From the NCBI GenBank assembly GCA_963843465.1, contig CAWJKP010000001.1, positions 2,170,001 through 2,234,000 of the forward strand: a stretch of DNA of 64,000 nt, in the 5' to 3' direction. Made by a program: the position numbers and the translations under genes. This stretch comes from CAWJKP01 sp963843465. GTDB lineage: Bacteria > Planctomycetota > Planctomycetia > Pirellulales > Thermoguttaceae. Below, in pieces: positions 10,301 to 18,661 of this stretch (positions are counted from its first letter, which is position 1; the number at the start of each line of letters is the position of its first letter). Below the pieces are notes generated by a model. It saw only the letters and a program-made list of their open reading frames with translations, had not been told where the DNA came from and did no database searches.

Positions 10301-10412
10301 CGACGACCCGCAGTACATCGTTCGCCTCATCGGCCAGGTGGTGCGGGTGAGCGCGGAGACGGTCGGAACCGTCAACGGGCTGCCTGCGGAGTTCGGCGGG
10401 GGGGAGCGATAG
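7332..10412 (+). CDS. Single-chain restriction-modification enzyme (nuclease plus N6-adenine methylase)
   Basis: A 1026-residue fusion that probably both cuts and methylates DNA. Near the N-terminus, PDGTFRDDYY (Asp70, Asp75/76) followed by HWEAKD (Glu85, Lys87) fits a PD-(D/E)XK nuclease. The methylase core has the AdoMet motif DPCTGTGNF at ~347 and the catalytic NPPY at ~451, as in adenine-N6 methylases. The C-terminal ~350 residues resemble the specificity domain of type ISP enzymes. Unlike classical ISP enzymes (~1600 aa) there is no helicase segment between nuclease and methylase, so it behaves more like a type IIG enzyme. No separate specificity or methylase gene lies nearby. I chose 7332 over the in-frame TTG at 7296 because the latter is the -35 box. 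Confidence 0.8.
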   Translation: MSTGKTIKPADKAIKTYYEALQAYQRQDVEHETALRSAFQNLLEQTGRRFAWTLIPELSETAAGKAIRPDGTFRDDYYITRGHWEAKDSHDKLEAEIGKKLAKGYPQSNIIFEDTRQAQLYQNGRQAMKVDLTDPQQLADLLNAFFAYTEPVHEDFGKAIDEFRQRVPDLALGLVEKIKAAHRDNARFIRAFDEFYALCRKSLNPNLSQAAVDEMLVQHLLTERLIRTIFDNQDFTRRNVIAAEVEKVIDALVSRSFNRHAFLKSLDRFYLAIEQAAATIESFTEKQHFLNTVYERFFQGYSVKVADTHGIVYTPQEIVDFMCASVEEVLRSEFGKTLGDEGVQILDPCTGTGNFIVNLLRRIPKRDLPRMYRQQLFANEVMLLPYYIAALNIEHAYYELTGGYEPFPGLCFVDTLDLAKGKQNTFGFMTEENVARVRRETEAPITVVIGNPPYNAWQLNENDNNKNRKYEIIDGRVSETYAKDSTATNKNALSDMYVKFFRWAVDRLNARDGIVCFVSNNSFVDQIAFDGMRKHLLQDFTRVYHLHLEGNVRQNPKLAGTTYNVFGIQVGVGITVAVRANRHRGRRLLFHRLDKTLRKEKKLAWLAQHGSVGGVKWDRLKPDDRQTWLVPVNGGEFAGFVPLGTKEGKQASEGAKVVFGLYSVGVKTNRDDVVYDFDARVLRERIAEFVDAFNGEVDRYRRTGGKAGIDNFVRYEEIKWSESLKANLRRQRYANLDEGQVRTVLYRPFTRRSLYFHELLVERRYLFAQIHPTQATEGENRLIGLTSPGSEKPFMTMAADQIADIHLVGSGAGSQCFPFYVYNEDGTNRRENITDWALNKFREHDGNKKITKWEIFYYIYGLLHHPGYRQRYAENLKRELPRIPLAPDFHAFATAGEKLARLHLDYETLEPWPLEWIETPGVPLSYQVEKMRLAKDKRSIKVNNSLTLAGIPPEVFDYRLGNRSALEWIIDQYQVSEDQRSGIRSDPNRADDPQYIVRLIGQVVRVSAETVGTVNGLPAEFGGGER

Positions 10413-10504
10413 GGAACTACCCCGATTACGAGCAGGATGAGCTTCTGCGGGATTGGAAGAGGACTGGTTCCAAGACAACCCGGCGGACCTATACGAAAGT
10501 ATGA

Positions 10505-10534
10505 TTGACACCCGCCCCGGCCGCACGATAAGGT
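10505..10534 (+). promoter_or_regulatory. Possible promoter for the RidA-like gene
   Basis: TTGACA at 10505-10510 with TAAGGT at 10529-10534 (18-bp spacer), or GATAAG two bases earlier. The -35 is perfect, the -10 is weak. It lies 170 bp upstream of the next gene, with a direct repeat in between. Confidence 0.35.
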
Positions 10535-10591
10535 AAAGGGGTTCGGATAGCTGCTGTCATGAGCGCAGCCGCCTTCCGGAGCCGCCGCTAC

Positions 10592-10691
10592 GTTTCGCCC
10601 GCCCTGCTTCACGCCTTGAATTTGCACCGGAGACGTGCAAATCGCTGTTAGGTTTCGCCTGCCCCGCCTCACGCGTTGAATTTGCACCGGA
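10592..10691. repeat. Direct repeat, two ~40-bp copies 60 bp apart
   Basis: Copies at 10592-10631 and 10652-10691 agree at about 36 of 40 positions; both start GTTTCGCC and end TTGAATTTGCACCGGA. The second copy abuts the ribosome-binding site (AGGAGG) of the RidA-like gene, so the repeat lies in its leader. The segment 10413-10703 holds no gene. Confidence 0.75.
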
Positions 10692-10703
10692 TAGGAGGTT
10701 GCT

Positions 10704-12086
10704 ATGGCCACGCACACCGTCCGCAAGTCGTCGCAAGCTGGGATCGGTTACTCCGTTGTCGATCTGAACAACGTCCGCCACGTCTTCGCGGCCGCGGTCC
10801 CGCGCCGCGGCTTGACGCTCCGCCAGCAGGCCGACGACGCCCTGCGCACCATGGAAGCGGTGATTGAAGAGGAAGGCACGCTGGGGTCGATCGTCCACCA
10901 GGCGGTGTTCGTGCCCAGCGTCAACCTGATCGACGAGTGCCGGCAGATCATCCGCGATTTCTACGGCAAGGAGATGCCGGCCACGAGCTATATCCCTCAG
11001 CCCCCGTGCGAAGGAAAACTGCTGGCGATCGAGGCCCTGGGCATCGGCCGCGGCATGGGCGAGGTGCAGATCCAACGCGTGAGCGAGCAGTTGGTCATCG
11101 CCCGGCACAACCACATCTCTTGGTGCCATTGTGCGGAGGTCGTTCCCCAGGACCGCAACGGCAGCGTCTACGACGCCGCCCTGGACGCCTTCGGGCAGAT
11201 TCGCACGTTGCTGGAAAGCGTCAACATCCGCCTGGACCAGGTGATCCGCACCTGGCTCTACCTGGGCGGGATCGTCGAGGACGAAGGACCCACGCAACGC
11301 TACAAGGAACTCAACCGCGCACGGAGCGACTTCTTCGAGGATATCCACTTTCTGACCGACCGCTTGCCGCCGGAGCGGGAAAAGGGGACAGGTCCAATTT
11401 GCCGGAACGGCCCGGAGGGTGCTTCGCACAAATTGGACCTGTCCCCTTTTCCCGCTGGGCGACGGGTCTTTCCGGCCAGCACGGGCATCGGCACCGAGGG
11501 CCGCCGGGTGATGATGAGTGCGATTGCCTTGGCTACCGATCGCAAGGACATTCTGGCCGTGCCGCTAGAGAATCCCCGGCAAACGTCCGCCTTCGACTAT
11601 GCCGAGCACTACAGCCCGAAAACCCCGAAATTCTGCCGCGCCATGGCATTGTCCTGCGGCAACTATGCGACGATCCTCGTCTCCGGCACGGCGAGCATCA
11701 CCAATTCCGAAACGCGGCACGCCGGCGACGCCGTCGCCCAGACCCACGAAACCCTCGACAACATCGGGGCCCTGATCTCCGAGGAAAACCTCTGCCGGCA
11801 TGGGCTGCCTGGCCTGGGTACCTCGTTAGAAGGTCTGGGGCTGGTGCGGGTTTACATCAAGCAGGAAGAGGACTACGCCGACGTCCGCGCGGCCTGCGAG
11901 AAGCGACTGGGCGAGCTGCCCACGATCTACGCCATGGCCGACGTCTGCCGCCCGGACCTGCTGGTCGAGATCGAAGGAATGGCCTTCTCCCGCCGAGGGC
12001 CGACCCCTGCGTCGGAGGGGAATGGCCCTCATTTTCACCAGGTTTCTGCGGACGATCCCAACCAGTGTGGGGGTGCATTGCGATGA
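10704..12086 (+). CDS. Two-domain RidA/YjgF-superfamily protein carrying an in-frame repeat insertion
   Basis: A 460-residue protein with a strong AGGAGG site. The body looks like two YjgF/RidA-type alpha+beta domains in tandem (roughly 1-215 and 255-430), the arrangement of chorismatase-like proteins. The second half contains TWLYLGG and VRVYIKQEED, usual RidA strand signatures. RidA relatives are deaminases for reactive enamines or hydrolases of related small molecules; the substrate here is not deducible. Residues ~224-251 (EKGTGPICRNG...) are encoded by a perfect 28-bp inverted repeat and do not belong to the family. The stop overlaps the next start codon (ATGA, 12083-12086), indicating coupling to the DUF1549 gene. 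The last ~20 residues are also atypical. Confidence 0.65.
   Translation: MATHTVRKSSQAGIGYSVVDLNNVRHVFAAAVPRRGLTLRQQADDALRTMEAVIEEEGTLGSIVHQAVFVPSVNLIDECRQIIRDFYGKEMPATSYIPQPPCEGKLLAIEALGIGRGMGEVQIQRVSEQLVIARHNHISWCHCAEVVPQDRNGSVYDAALDAFGQIRTLLESVNIRLDQVIRTWLYLGGIVEDEGPTQRYKELNRARSDFFEDIHFLTDRLPPEREKGTGPICRNGPEGASHKLDLSPFPAGRRVFPASTGIGTEGRRVMMSAIALATDRKDILAVPLENPRQTSAFDYAEHYSPKTPKFCRAMALSCGNYATILVSGTASITNSETRHAGDAVAQTHETLDNIGALISEENLCRHGLPGLGTSLEGLGLVRVYIKQEEDYADVRAACEKRLGELPTIYAMADVCRPDLLVEIEGMAFSRRGPTPASEGNGPHFHQVSADDPNQCGGALR
11374..11456. repeat. Perfect inverted-repeat element inside the RidA-like coding sequence
   Basis: Arms 11374-11401 and 11429-11456 are exact 28-bp reverse complements, with a 27-nt loop. 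The core GGGGACAGGTCC is shared with 4103-4180. The open reading frame runs through it without a stop. Confidence 0.9.
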
Positions 12087-14461
12087 GAACCAAGCCCATG
12101 TACCTTGTTGTAACCGTTCACGGGAAGGCGCTCAATGTAGCAGGCACACGCCGTGTGCCGTCCGCTGTCTCCGCGTTTATGGACCGACGGCACACGGCGT
12201 GTGCCTGCTACATTCCGGACTGCAGACGGTTACTCCTTGTCGTGCTGGGGCTGATCGTTTTGATTTCCGCTTCCGCCGGAGGCGCGGACCCGCCGAAGCC
12301 GGCGCCGGTCCAGCCCGCGACTGCCTCCAACTCGGTCTTCTTCCTCCGCGACGTGATGCCGCTGGTGACCCGGCTGGGCTGCAACAGCGTGCAGTGTCAT
12401 GGGGCGCCGTTGGGCAAAGGCGGAATGCCGCTGGCCATGTTCGGGGGCGACCCGGAGGAAGATTACGAGACCATCGTCAAGGATCAGCGGGGCATGAGAA
12501 TCGACCGTATTGAGCCCGCCAAGAGCCTGCTGTTGTTGAAGGTCACCGGGAGCATTCCGCACGGCGGCGCGCAGAAGATCCCGCCCGGTTCCGCGGAGTA
12601 CAAGATGCTGCTCGCTTGGATCGAGCAAGGGGCGCCCTTCGGCGACGAGAGGCTGCCGAAGCTGGTCGCCGTCGAGGTCGTTGCGCCGCAGTCGGTGGTG
12701 CAGAAGGGCCAGACGCAGCAACTGGTGGTCACGGCGGTCTATTCCGACGGCACGAAAAAGGACGTCACGCGGCTGGCCGTTTTCCAATCCACGGACGCCA
12801 CGGTGGCGGCGGTCGACGCCGACGGCAAAGTCAAGGCGGAGGAGTTCGGGTCCGCCGCGATTTGTGCGATTTACCTGCGACAGGCGGGGGTGGTTCGCGT
12901 GCAGATCCCGCAGCCGCTGGCAACTCCGTTCCCGGCCGTCCAAGCCAACAACAAGATCGACGAGCTGGTGCTGGCCAACCTCAAGGCGTTGGGCTTTCCG
13001 CCCTCGGAGGTCGCGGCCGACGAGGTGTTCCTGCGGCGGGTGTTTTTCGACGTGATCGGCGTGCCGCCCACCCCCGACGAGGCCCGCGCCTTCCTCGCCG
13101 ACAACGACCCGCAGAAGCGGAGCAAGCTGATCGACCGCCTGCTGGAGCGCGAGGAATTCGCGGACTTCGCCGCGACCAAGTGGCGCGACCTGTTGCGGAT
13201 CAAGGCCGAAGAGCCGATCAGTCTCTGGCCGAAGGCGTGCGAGACGTATTACCGCTGGGTGCGGGACAGCATTGCCGAGAACAAGCCGTACGACCAGTTC
13301 GCCCGGGAGCTGCTCACCGGCAGCGGCAGCAATTTCCGCGACGGGCCGGCCAATTACGTGCGGGCCGTCCCCGAGCGCGACCCGCGAACCCTGGGCGAGG
13401 CCACGGCCCTGCTCTTCCTGGGGGCCAGGCTTTCCTGCGCCCGCTGCCATGCGCATCCGGTGCAGAACTGGGGCCGGGACGACGACCTGGGGATGGCCGC
13501 CTTCTTCAGCCAGGTTAAGATCAAGTTTACCAGCGAGTGGAAGGAGCAGATCGTCTGCCGGGACCCGGAGCGGGTGCTGCGTCATCCGAGGACCGGCAAG
13601 GTCGTGGCGATGAAGCCCTTGGACTCGCCGGCCTTGGCCTGGGACGGGCAAACGGATCCCCGCCGCAAGTTCGCCGATTGGCTCACCACGCCGCAGAATC
13701 CCTGGTTCGCCAAGAACATTGTCAATCGGATCTGGTACTGGCTCATGGGGCGGGGGATCGTCCACGAGCCCGACGATCTGCGCTCGACGAATCCGCCCGA
13801 GAATCCCGCCCTGTTGGAGTACCTGGAGAAGGAGCTGGTCGGCCATCGCTACGACTTGAAGCACATTTACCGGCTGGTGCTGAACTCGAAGACCTACCAG
13901 CTTTCCAGCGAGCCCACCCCGCTGAACCAGAAGGACGGGAAAAACTTCTCCCATTACCGGGCCAGGCGGCTGACCGCGGAGCAGATTCTCGACGCGCTGG
14001 CGCAGATCACGGAGCAGCCGCAGAACTTCCGCCAGTTCAGGCGGCCCAATACGGCGCCGGACACGAGCATTCCCCCGGACGTCAAGGCCGCGCAAATCGC
14101 GGAAGCCAGCGAGAGTTCCCTGTTGGCCGCGATGTTCGGCCGGCCGGAAAGGGGCACGGCGATGGAGCGCGAGCGGGCCGACGACCTGAACCCCATGCAC
14201 GTGCAGTTCCTGACCAACTCCAGCGCCATCGAAGACTCGATTTACAACAGCCCGCGGCTCCAACGCCTGCTGAAGGACAAGAAGAGCGACGCGGACGTCG
14301 TCGAAGAGCTCTTTCTGACGGCGCTGGCGCGGCTGCCCAAGGAAGCCGAGAAAAAGAAGCTGCTTGAATACCTGACCGCCGAGCACAACGGCCGCGATCG
14401 GGCGATCCACGACATCCTCTGGACGCTCTTGAACGCCAACGAGTTCTTGTTGAATCACTAG
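12083..14461 (+). CDS. Planctomycete cytochrome-like protein, BIG2 + DUF1549 + DUF1553
   Basis: Exported protein of 792 aa if started at 12083. Order: hydrophobic export segment (~51-70), an N-terminal haem-type motif C100-x4-C105-H106, a bacterial Ig-like BIG2 domain (~170-250), DUF1549 (~275-480) with a second haem motif C452-A-R-C455-H456, and DUF1553 to the end. The family is a planctomycete hallmark; its biochemistry is not established, though c-type haem binding at the cell exterior is expected. The 12083 ATG overlaps the preceding stop, but residues 18-44 come from an inverted repeat. An internal ATG at 12179 (MDRRHTACACY) may be the working start. It is the first gene of the Gfo/Idh-DUF1501-WD40 run. 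Confidence 0.85.
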   Translation: MRTKPMYLVVTVHGKALNVAGTRRVPSAVSAFMDRRHTACACYIPDCRRLLLVVLGLIVLISASAGGADPPKPAPVQPATASNSVFFLRDVMPLVTRLGCNSVQCHGAPLGKGGMPLAMFGGDPEEDYETIVKDQRGMRIDRIEPAKSLLLLKVTGSIPHGGAQKIPPGSAEYKMLLAWIEQGAPFGDERLPKLVAVEVVAPQSVVQKGQTQQLVVTAVYSDGTKKDVTRLAVFQSTDATVAAVDADGKVKAEEFGSAAICAIYLRQAGVVRVQIPQPLATPFPAVQANNKIDELVLANLKALGFPPSEVAADEVFLRRVFFDVIGVPPTPDEARAFLADNDPQKRSKLIDRLLEREEFADFAATKWRDLLRIKAEEPISLWPKACETYYRWVRDSIAENKPYDQFARELLTGSGSNFRDGPANYVRAVPERDPRTLGEATALLFLGARLSCARCHAHPVQNWGRDDDLGMAAFFSQVKIKFTSEWKEQIVCRDPERVLRHPRTGKVVAMKPLDSPALAWDGQTDPRRKFADWLTTPQNPWFAKNIVNRIWYWLMGRGIVHEPDDLRSTNPPENPALLEYLEKELVGHRYDLKHIYRLVLNSKTYQLSSEPTPLNQKDGKNFSHYRARRLTAEQILDALAQITEQPQNFRQFRRPNTAPDTSIPPDVKAAQIAEASESSLLAAMFGRPERGTAMERERADDLNPMHVQFLTNSSAIEDSIYNSPRLQRLLKDKKSDADVVEELFLTALARLPKEAEKKKLLEYLTAEHNGRDRAIHDILWTLLNANEFLLNH
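12134..12214. repeat. Perfect inverted-repeat element in the 5' end of the DUF1549 gene
   Basis: Arms 12134-12160 and 12188-12214 are exact 27-bp reverse complements with core GGCACACGCCGTGTGCC. The same core palindrome is amplified in the tandem array at 56631-56796. Confidence 0.9.
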
Positions 14462-14506
14462 GCTAAGGACCTTCGAATTAATGATTGTACTCACAAGGAG
14501 AAGAGC

Positions 14507-15826
14507 ATGTCCCGCACCGTCATTCGTCGCCGTAGTTTTCTGGCCGCCGCCGGTGCCAGCTCGCTTTTGATCGTTTCGCCCCGCAGCGCGTGGTCGTATG
14601 CGGCCAACGAGAAGCTCAATACGGCGCTGATCGGCGTGGGCGGGCGCGGCAGCGCGCACATCGGCGTCGCCGCCGGGCAGAATTTCCTGGCCATGGCCGA
14701 TTGCGACGAGGGCTGCCTGGCCGCGGCGCGGCAGACGTATCCCAAGACCAAGACCTACCACGACTACCGGAAGCTGTTTGACGCCCACAAGGATCTGAAC
14801 GCCGTCTTTGTCGCCACGCCCGACCACCACCACTTCCCGGCTTCGATGCTGGCCATCGAGCACGGGGCGGGCGTGTATACGGAGAAGCCGCTGACCCACA
14901 GCGTCTGGGAAGCCCGGCGCTTGGCGGAGTTCGCCCGGCAAAAGAAGGTCGCCACGCAACTGGGCAATCAGGGCCACAGCGACGAAGGTTGCCGCCGGCT
15001 TTACGAGCTGATCTGGGGCGGCGGACTGGGGGACGTGACCGAGGTACACTGCCGCACCACCTGGGCCTTCAGCGCCGGCATCCAGGTTGCCAAGAATGCC
15101 GAACCCATCCCCGCCAATCTGAAGTGGGAGGTCTGGTGCGGCCCGTCGCCGATGCGGCCGTACCAGGGCGGACTGCACCCGTTCTCGTGGCGCGGCTGGT
15201 TGGACTACGGCACGGGGGCCCTGGGCGATCAGTGCTGCCACGTGATGGACGCGGCATACTGGGCGTTGAAGCTGGCCGAGGCGGACGCGGTGGAGGTCTC
15301 GGCCGAGACCTCCGCGCCCAACGGCCCGCTCTATCCGCTCTGGTCGATCATCACCTACAAGTTCCCCGCCCGCGCCGGCATGGTGCCCTTGACGCTCAAA
15401 TGGTTCCTCGGCGAAAAGGCCCCGCCCAGGCCGCCGGAACTGGAGCCCGGGCGGAAGATCCCGGACCACGGGGCCTTCTACTACGGGACCAAGGCGGTCA
15501 CGTTCACCGAGCAGTACTGCGACGGGGCCCGCATCATTCCCGAGTCGAAGCACAAGAAGACGATCTATCCGCCGAAGTCGCTGCCGCGTTCCCCGGCGGG
15601 GCACCAGGGCGATTTCCTCAACGCCTGCAAGGGCGGCCCGCCGGCCGGCAGCAATTTCGACTACGGCGGCCCGCTGACCGAGATCGCCCTGTGGGGCAAC
15701 ATCGCCTTGCAGATCAAGAAGCCGTTCACCTTCCTGCGCAAGCAGGGGAAAGCCGTGAACTGCCCCGAGGCCGACGCGCTGGTCCATCCCGCGCCGCGCA
15801 AAGGGTGGGATTTCAGCTACGCGTGA
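14507..15826 (+). CDS. Tat-exported Gfo/Idh/MocA-family oxidoreductase
   Basis: NAD(P)-dependent sugar-type oxidoreductase (439 aa), with AAGGAG upstream of ATG 14507. The N-terminus carries a twin-arginine signal (VIRRRSFLAAAGAS). The Rossmann motif is GVGGRGSAH, and the EKP motif of the family occurs in YTEKPLTHS. The second half is the alpha/beta substrate domain with the usual DYGTGALGDQCCHVMD stretch. The enzyme is presumably folded with cofactor in the cytoplasm and exported. It lies 45 bp downstream of the DUF1549/1553 gene and 30 bp upstream of a DUF1501 gene, the usual company of such proteins. Substrate unknown. Confidence 0.9.
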   Translation: MSRTVIRRRSFLAAAGASSLLIVSPRSAWSYAANEKLNTALIGVGGRGSAHIGVAAGQNFLAMADCDEGCLAAARQTYPKTKTYHDYRKLFDAHKDLNAVFVATPDHHHFPASMLAIEHGAGVYTEKPLTHSVWEARRLAEFARQKKVATQLGNQGHSDEGCRRLYELIWGGGLGDVTEVHCRTTWAFSAGIQVAKNAEPIPANLKWEVWCGPSPMRPYQGGLHPFSWRGWLDYGTGALGDQCCHVMDAAYWALKLAEADAVEVSAETSAPNGPLYPLWSIITYKFPARAGMVPLTLKWFLGEKAPPRPPELEPGRKIPDHGAFYYGTKAVTFTEQYCDGARIIPESKHKKTIYPPKSLPRSPAGHQGDFLNACKGGPPAGSNFDYGGPLTEIALWGNIALQIKKPFTFLRKQGKAVNCPEADALVHPAPRKGWDFSYA

Positions 15827-15856
15827 AGATTTACTCCCAACCAAGGAGGCATTGCT

Positions 15857-17248
15857 ATGGACACTCGTTGGAATCGTCGCGACTTCATTCGCGCAACCGG
15901 TGCGGGCGCATTGGGGCTCGGCCTGGTCGAGGGCATGGCGCTTTGCGCTCTGGGGGAGCCAAAGGCCGCAATCCCGCTCGCCAAGGCCAAGTCCGTGATC
16001 GGGGTCTACTTGGAAGGCGGCATGACGCACATCGACACCTTCGATCCCAAGCCCAACGCCCCGCCCAGCGTCCGCAGTTTCTTCAAGCCCATTCCGACCA
16101 ACGTGCCGGGTACGGAGATTACCGAGCTTTTTCCGCTGATGGCCAAGGTGGCGGACAAGTACTCGATTATCCGCTCGACGACCGCGCCGGGGGGCGGTCA
16201 CGGCGGCTACGTCATGCTCTGCAACGCGATGAATCCGAAAGAATCGGCCAGCCTGCACCCCTCGGCCAAGCTGGTCTATCCCTGCGTGGGCGCCGTGGCG
16301 GGAATGAAGAAGGTGGAGAACGGCAGCTATAAGGGCGACATCCCGCCCTGGGTTTGCATCCCCGGCATCCCCTGGGGCGGCAACAACTACGGCTTCCTGC
16401 CTCCCAAGTACCAGGGCTTTTGCGTGGGAAATCCCAACGACCAGTATTTCAAGGCCCCGGGCGTGAGTCTTTCGCCCGACGAACTGAAGCGTTTCGAGAA
16501 GCGCCGCGCCTTGCTGGAGGTTGTCAGCCCGGCGGGCAAGGGGCAAACCTCCGCCGCGCAGGCCGCCGACGCGCTGCGCCAAGGCGCGTTCCGCCTGCTC
16601 ACCGGCGACGCCAAGAAAGCCTTCGACCTTTCGTTGGAGAAGAAGGAGATGCGCGATCGCTACGGCCGGCACATGCTCGGGCAGGGTTGCCTGTTGGCCC
16701 GGCGGCTGGCGGAATACGGCGTTCCCTTCATCAATGTCAACTGGGGCGGCGGCGACGTGAAGGGCGCCGACGGCTGGGACATGCACGAGCGAGTGAACGT
16801 AAACCTTCGCTTGCTCTGCCCCATCCTGGACCAGGCCGTGTCGGCCCTGTACGAGGATCTTTCCCAGCGCGGCCTGCTGAAAGACACGATTGTCATGCTG
16901 TATAGCGAGTCCAGCAAGGCGCCGGAGTGGAACGTCAAGCCCGAGGCCATCGGCGGCAAGCATCCCGGCGAGGTCGGCGGGCGGGAGCATTACAACGAAG
17001 TCATGTCGACCATTGTCGGCGGCGGCGGCTTCATGGGAGGCAAGATCGTGGGCTCAAGCGACGGCGAGGGCCGTTACGTCAAGTCGCGGCCCGTCTATCC
17101 CTGGGACCTCTGGGAGAGCGTCTACCAACTGCTGGGCATCGACCCCAACGACCGGCTTCCCAATCCCGACGGCTGCGTGGCCTACGTCAGCCCGGCCACC
17201 GCCTGTTCGTACGCCAGGGGCGGAATCCTCAAGGAGATCATGGAGTAG
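15857..17248 (+). CDS. DUF1501 family exported protein
   Basis: Alkaline-phosphatase-superfamily-like DUF1501 protein (463 aa) with AAGGAGG upstream. The Tat signal is RRDFIRATGAGALG. Typical stretches are YLEGGMTHIDTFDPKP, GGGHGGYVMLCNAMNP, WDMHERVN and the late PVYPWDLWESVYQLLGID. DUF1501 genes almost always follow DUF1549/1553 genes in planctomycetes, here with a Gfo/Idh gene in between. The catalytic role of the family is unproven. Full length, no disruption seen. Confidence 0.92.
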   Translation: MDTRWNRRDFIRATGAGALGLGLVEGMALCALGEPKAAIPLAKAKSVIGVYLEGGMTHIDTFDPKPNAPPSVRSFFKPIPTNVPGTEITELFPLMAKVADKYSIIRSTTAPGGGHGGYVMLCNAMNPKESASLHPSAKLVYPCVGAVAGMKKVENGSYKGDIPPWVCIPGIPWGGNNYGFLPPKYQGFCVGNPNDQYFKAPGVSLSPDELKRFEKRRALLEVVSPAGKGQTSAAQAADALRQGAFRLLTGDAKKAFDLSLEKKEMRDRYGRHMLGQGCLLARRLAEYGVPFINVNWGGGDVKGADGWDMHERVNVNLRLLCPILDQAVSALYEDLSQRGLLKDTIVMLYSESSKAPEWNVKPEAIGGKHPGEVGGREHYNEVMSTIVGGGGFMGGKIVGSSDGEGRYVKSRPVYPWDLWESVYQLLGIDPNDRLPNPDGCVAYVSPATACSYARGGILKEIME

Positions 17249-17340
17249 GGGCGAGGGATGAGAGATAAGGGATGAGGGATAAGGGATTGGAGGAACAGCC
17301 CCCCGCTTGCAGCTTCGCAACTAACAAAGGGTCGCTTACC

Positions 17341-18639
17341 ATGAATTTCAAACACCTGTTGGGCACCGCACTGCTGCTGGGGCTAGGGGTTTGCTCGTCG
17401 GCCGGAGCGGAAGCGGCCGCGGGGGTCTCCGGCCCGCAGCGCACCTTGACGATTCCGCTCTCTCCCACGCGTGCCGTTGAGTATTCGGTCGCCTGCGGGA
17501 TGGCGTTGCCGCTGTCGGCTGTGGCCTTCAGCCCCGACGGAAAGACGCTGGCCGTGGGCGGCTATCGCGAGGTCCTGCTGTGGGACCTGGCGGCGGGCAA
17601 GCTGGCCAAACGGATCGGCGCCGGGCAGATCGGCACCATGGTCCAGGCCGTGCTCTTCACTAAGGACGGCGAGGACCTGGCCGAGGCCGAAGGCACCCCC
17701 TACGCCGCCGGCGCCGTCAAGGTCTTCGACCTCCAGACCGGACAGGTGGCCATGAACTTCCAGGAGCCCAAGGGCGCGGTGCTGTCGCTGGATCTGAGCC
17801 CCGACGGAAAACTGCTGGCGGCCGGCTGCAGCGATGCGGCGGCCTATGTCTGGAGCCTGCCGGAAAAGAAGCTTGTGACCGCGCTCAAGGGGCACTCGCT
17901 GGCGGTCACGAGCGTCAGCTTCGCCCCCGATGGCAAGCACCTGGCGACCGCCAGCCTCGACAAGACGGTGCAGGTCTGGGATGTCGCCACCTGGAAGCCG
18001 GACCGCAAGAACACCATACTGGAGGCCCCGGTCCGCCGTTGCTGCCTGCGGGACAACGGCGCTCCGTATTGGGGGGCCGGCAATGCCGTGACGTTCCGCT
18101 TCGGGCTGGTCGTCGGCGGCCGCGACGCCAGATCGGTGCAAAACCGCATGGACGACAAGGCAGCGCCTGCCTACCGCAAGGACATCAAGGCCGACCTGGA
18201 CACCGGCACGCCCCTGGACTGCCTCTGGTTCCAAGACCCGGATCCCGGCAAGTGGAATATCCAGTGGGCCTACGTCGCCGCCAGCGACAACACGGTGAAA
18301 GCCTACCAATTCGACGGGCAGAAGCTGGAGTTGGTGGACACGCTCGGCGGGCACAGCGACTGGGTCTACGCGCTGGCGATCAGCGCGGACGGAAAGCGAC
18401 TCGCCTCGGCCAGCGGCGACGGAAGCGTCAAGCTCTGGAACCTCGCCGACCGCAGTCTGCTGGCCACGCTCGTGCAGCTTTCGCCGGGCACGGACGATTG
18501 GCTGATCGTCACCGGGCAGGGCCACTTTGCGACCTCGAACCCCGCCGCCGTGCAGGGGAAAACCAGCGGCTTTCAAGACGCCGAAATGGTCCGGCAAACG
18601 CTGGCCGGGAAAAAGCCGGCGCCCGCGGCCGGGCGATGA
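17341..18639 (+). CDS. Secreted WD40-repeat protein
   Basis: A 432-residue exported beta-propeller. The start at 17341 gives a signal peptide (MNFKHLLGTALLLGLGVCSS). WD40 blades show repeated SPDGK(T/L)LA ... VWD/LWNL patterns, for example FAPDGKHLATASLDKTVQVWD and ISADGKRLASASGDGSVKLWN. Likely a protein-interaction scaffold on the outside of the cytoplasmic membrane. The short upstream gap contains degenerate GGGATGAGAGATAAGG-like purine repeats. Part of the same plus-strand run as the DUF1501 gene. No enzymatic residues seen. Confidence 0.85.
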   Translation: MNFKHLLGTALLLGLGVCSSAGAEAAAGVSGPQRTLTIPLSPTRAVEYSVACGMALPLSAVAFSPDGKTLAVGGYREVLLWDLAAGKLAKRIGAGQIGTMVQAVLFTKDGEDLAEAEGTPYAAGAVKVFDLQTGQVAMNFQEPKGAVLSLDLSPDGKLLAAGCSDAAAYVWSLPEKKLVTALKGHSLAVTSVSFAPDGKHLATASLDKTVQVWDVATWKPDRKNTILEAPVRRCCLRDNGAPYWGAGNAVTFRFGLVVGGRDARSVQNRMDDKAAPAYRKDIKADLDTGTPLDCLWFQDPDPGKWNIQWAYVAASDNTVKAYQFDGQKLELVDTLGGHSDWVYALAISADGKRLASASGDGSVKLWNLADRSLLATLVQLSPGTDDWLIVTGQGHFATSNPAAVQGKTSGFQDAEMVRQTLAGKKPAPAAGR

Positions 18640-18661
18640 ACCCTCGGGAGGACACGGAACC

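Noticed and set aside
12230..16990. A 1586-codon open frame on the minus strand
   Set aside because: It lies opposite the DUF1549/1553, Gfo/Idh and DUF1501 genes, which match known families with signals and ribosome-binding sites. Its translation is Arg/Gly/Leu-rich without any motif; it is a by-product of GC-rich codon use.
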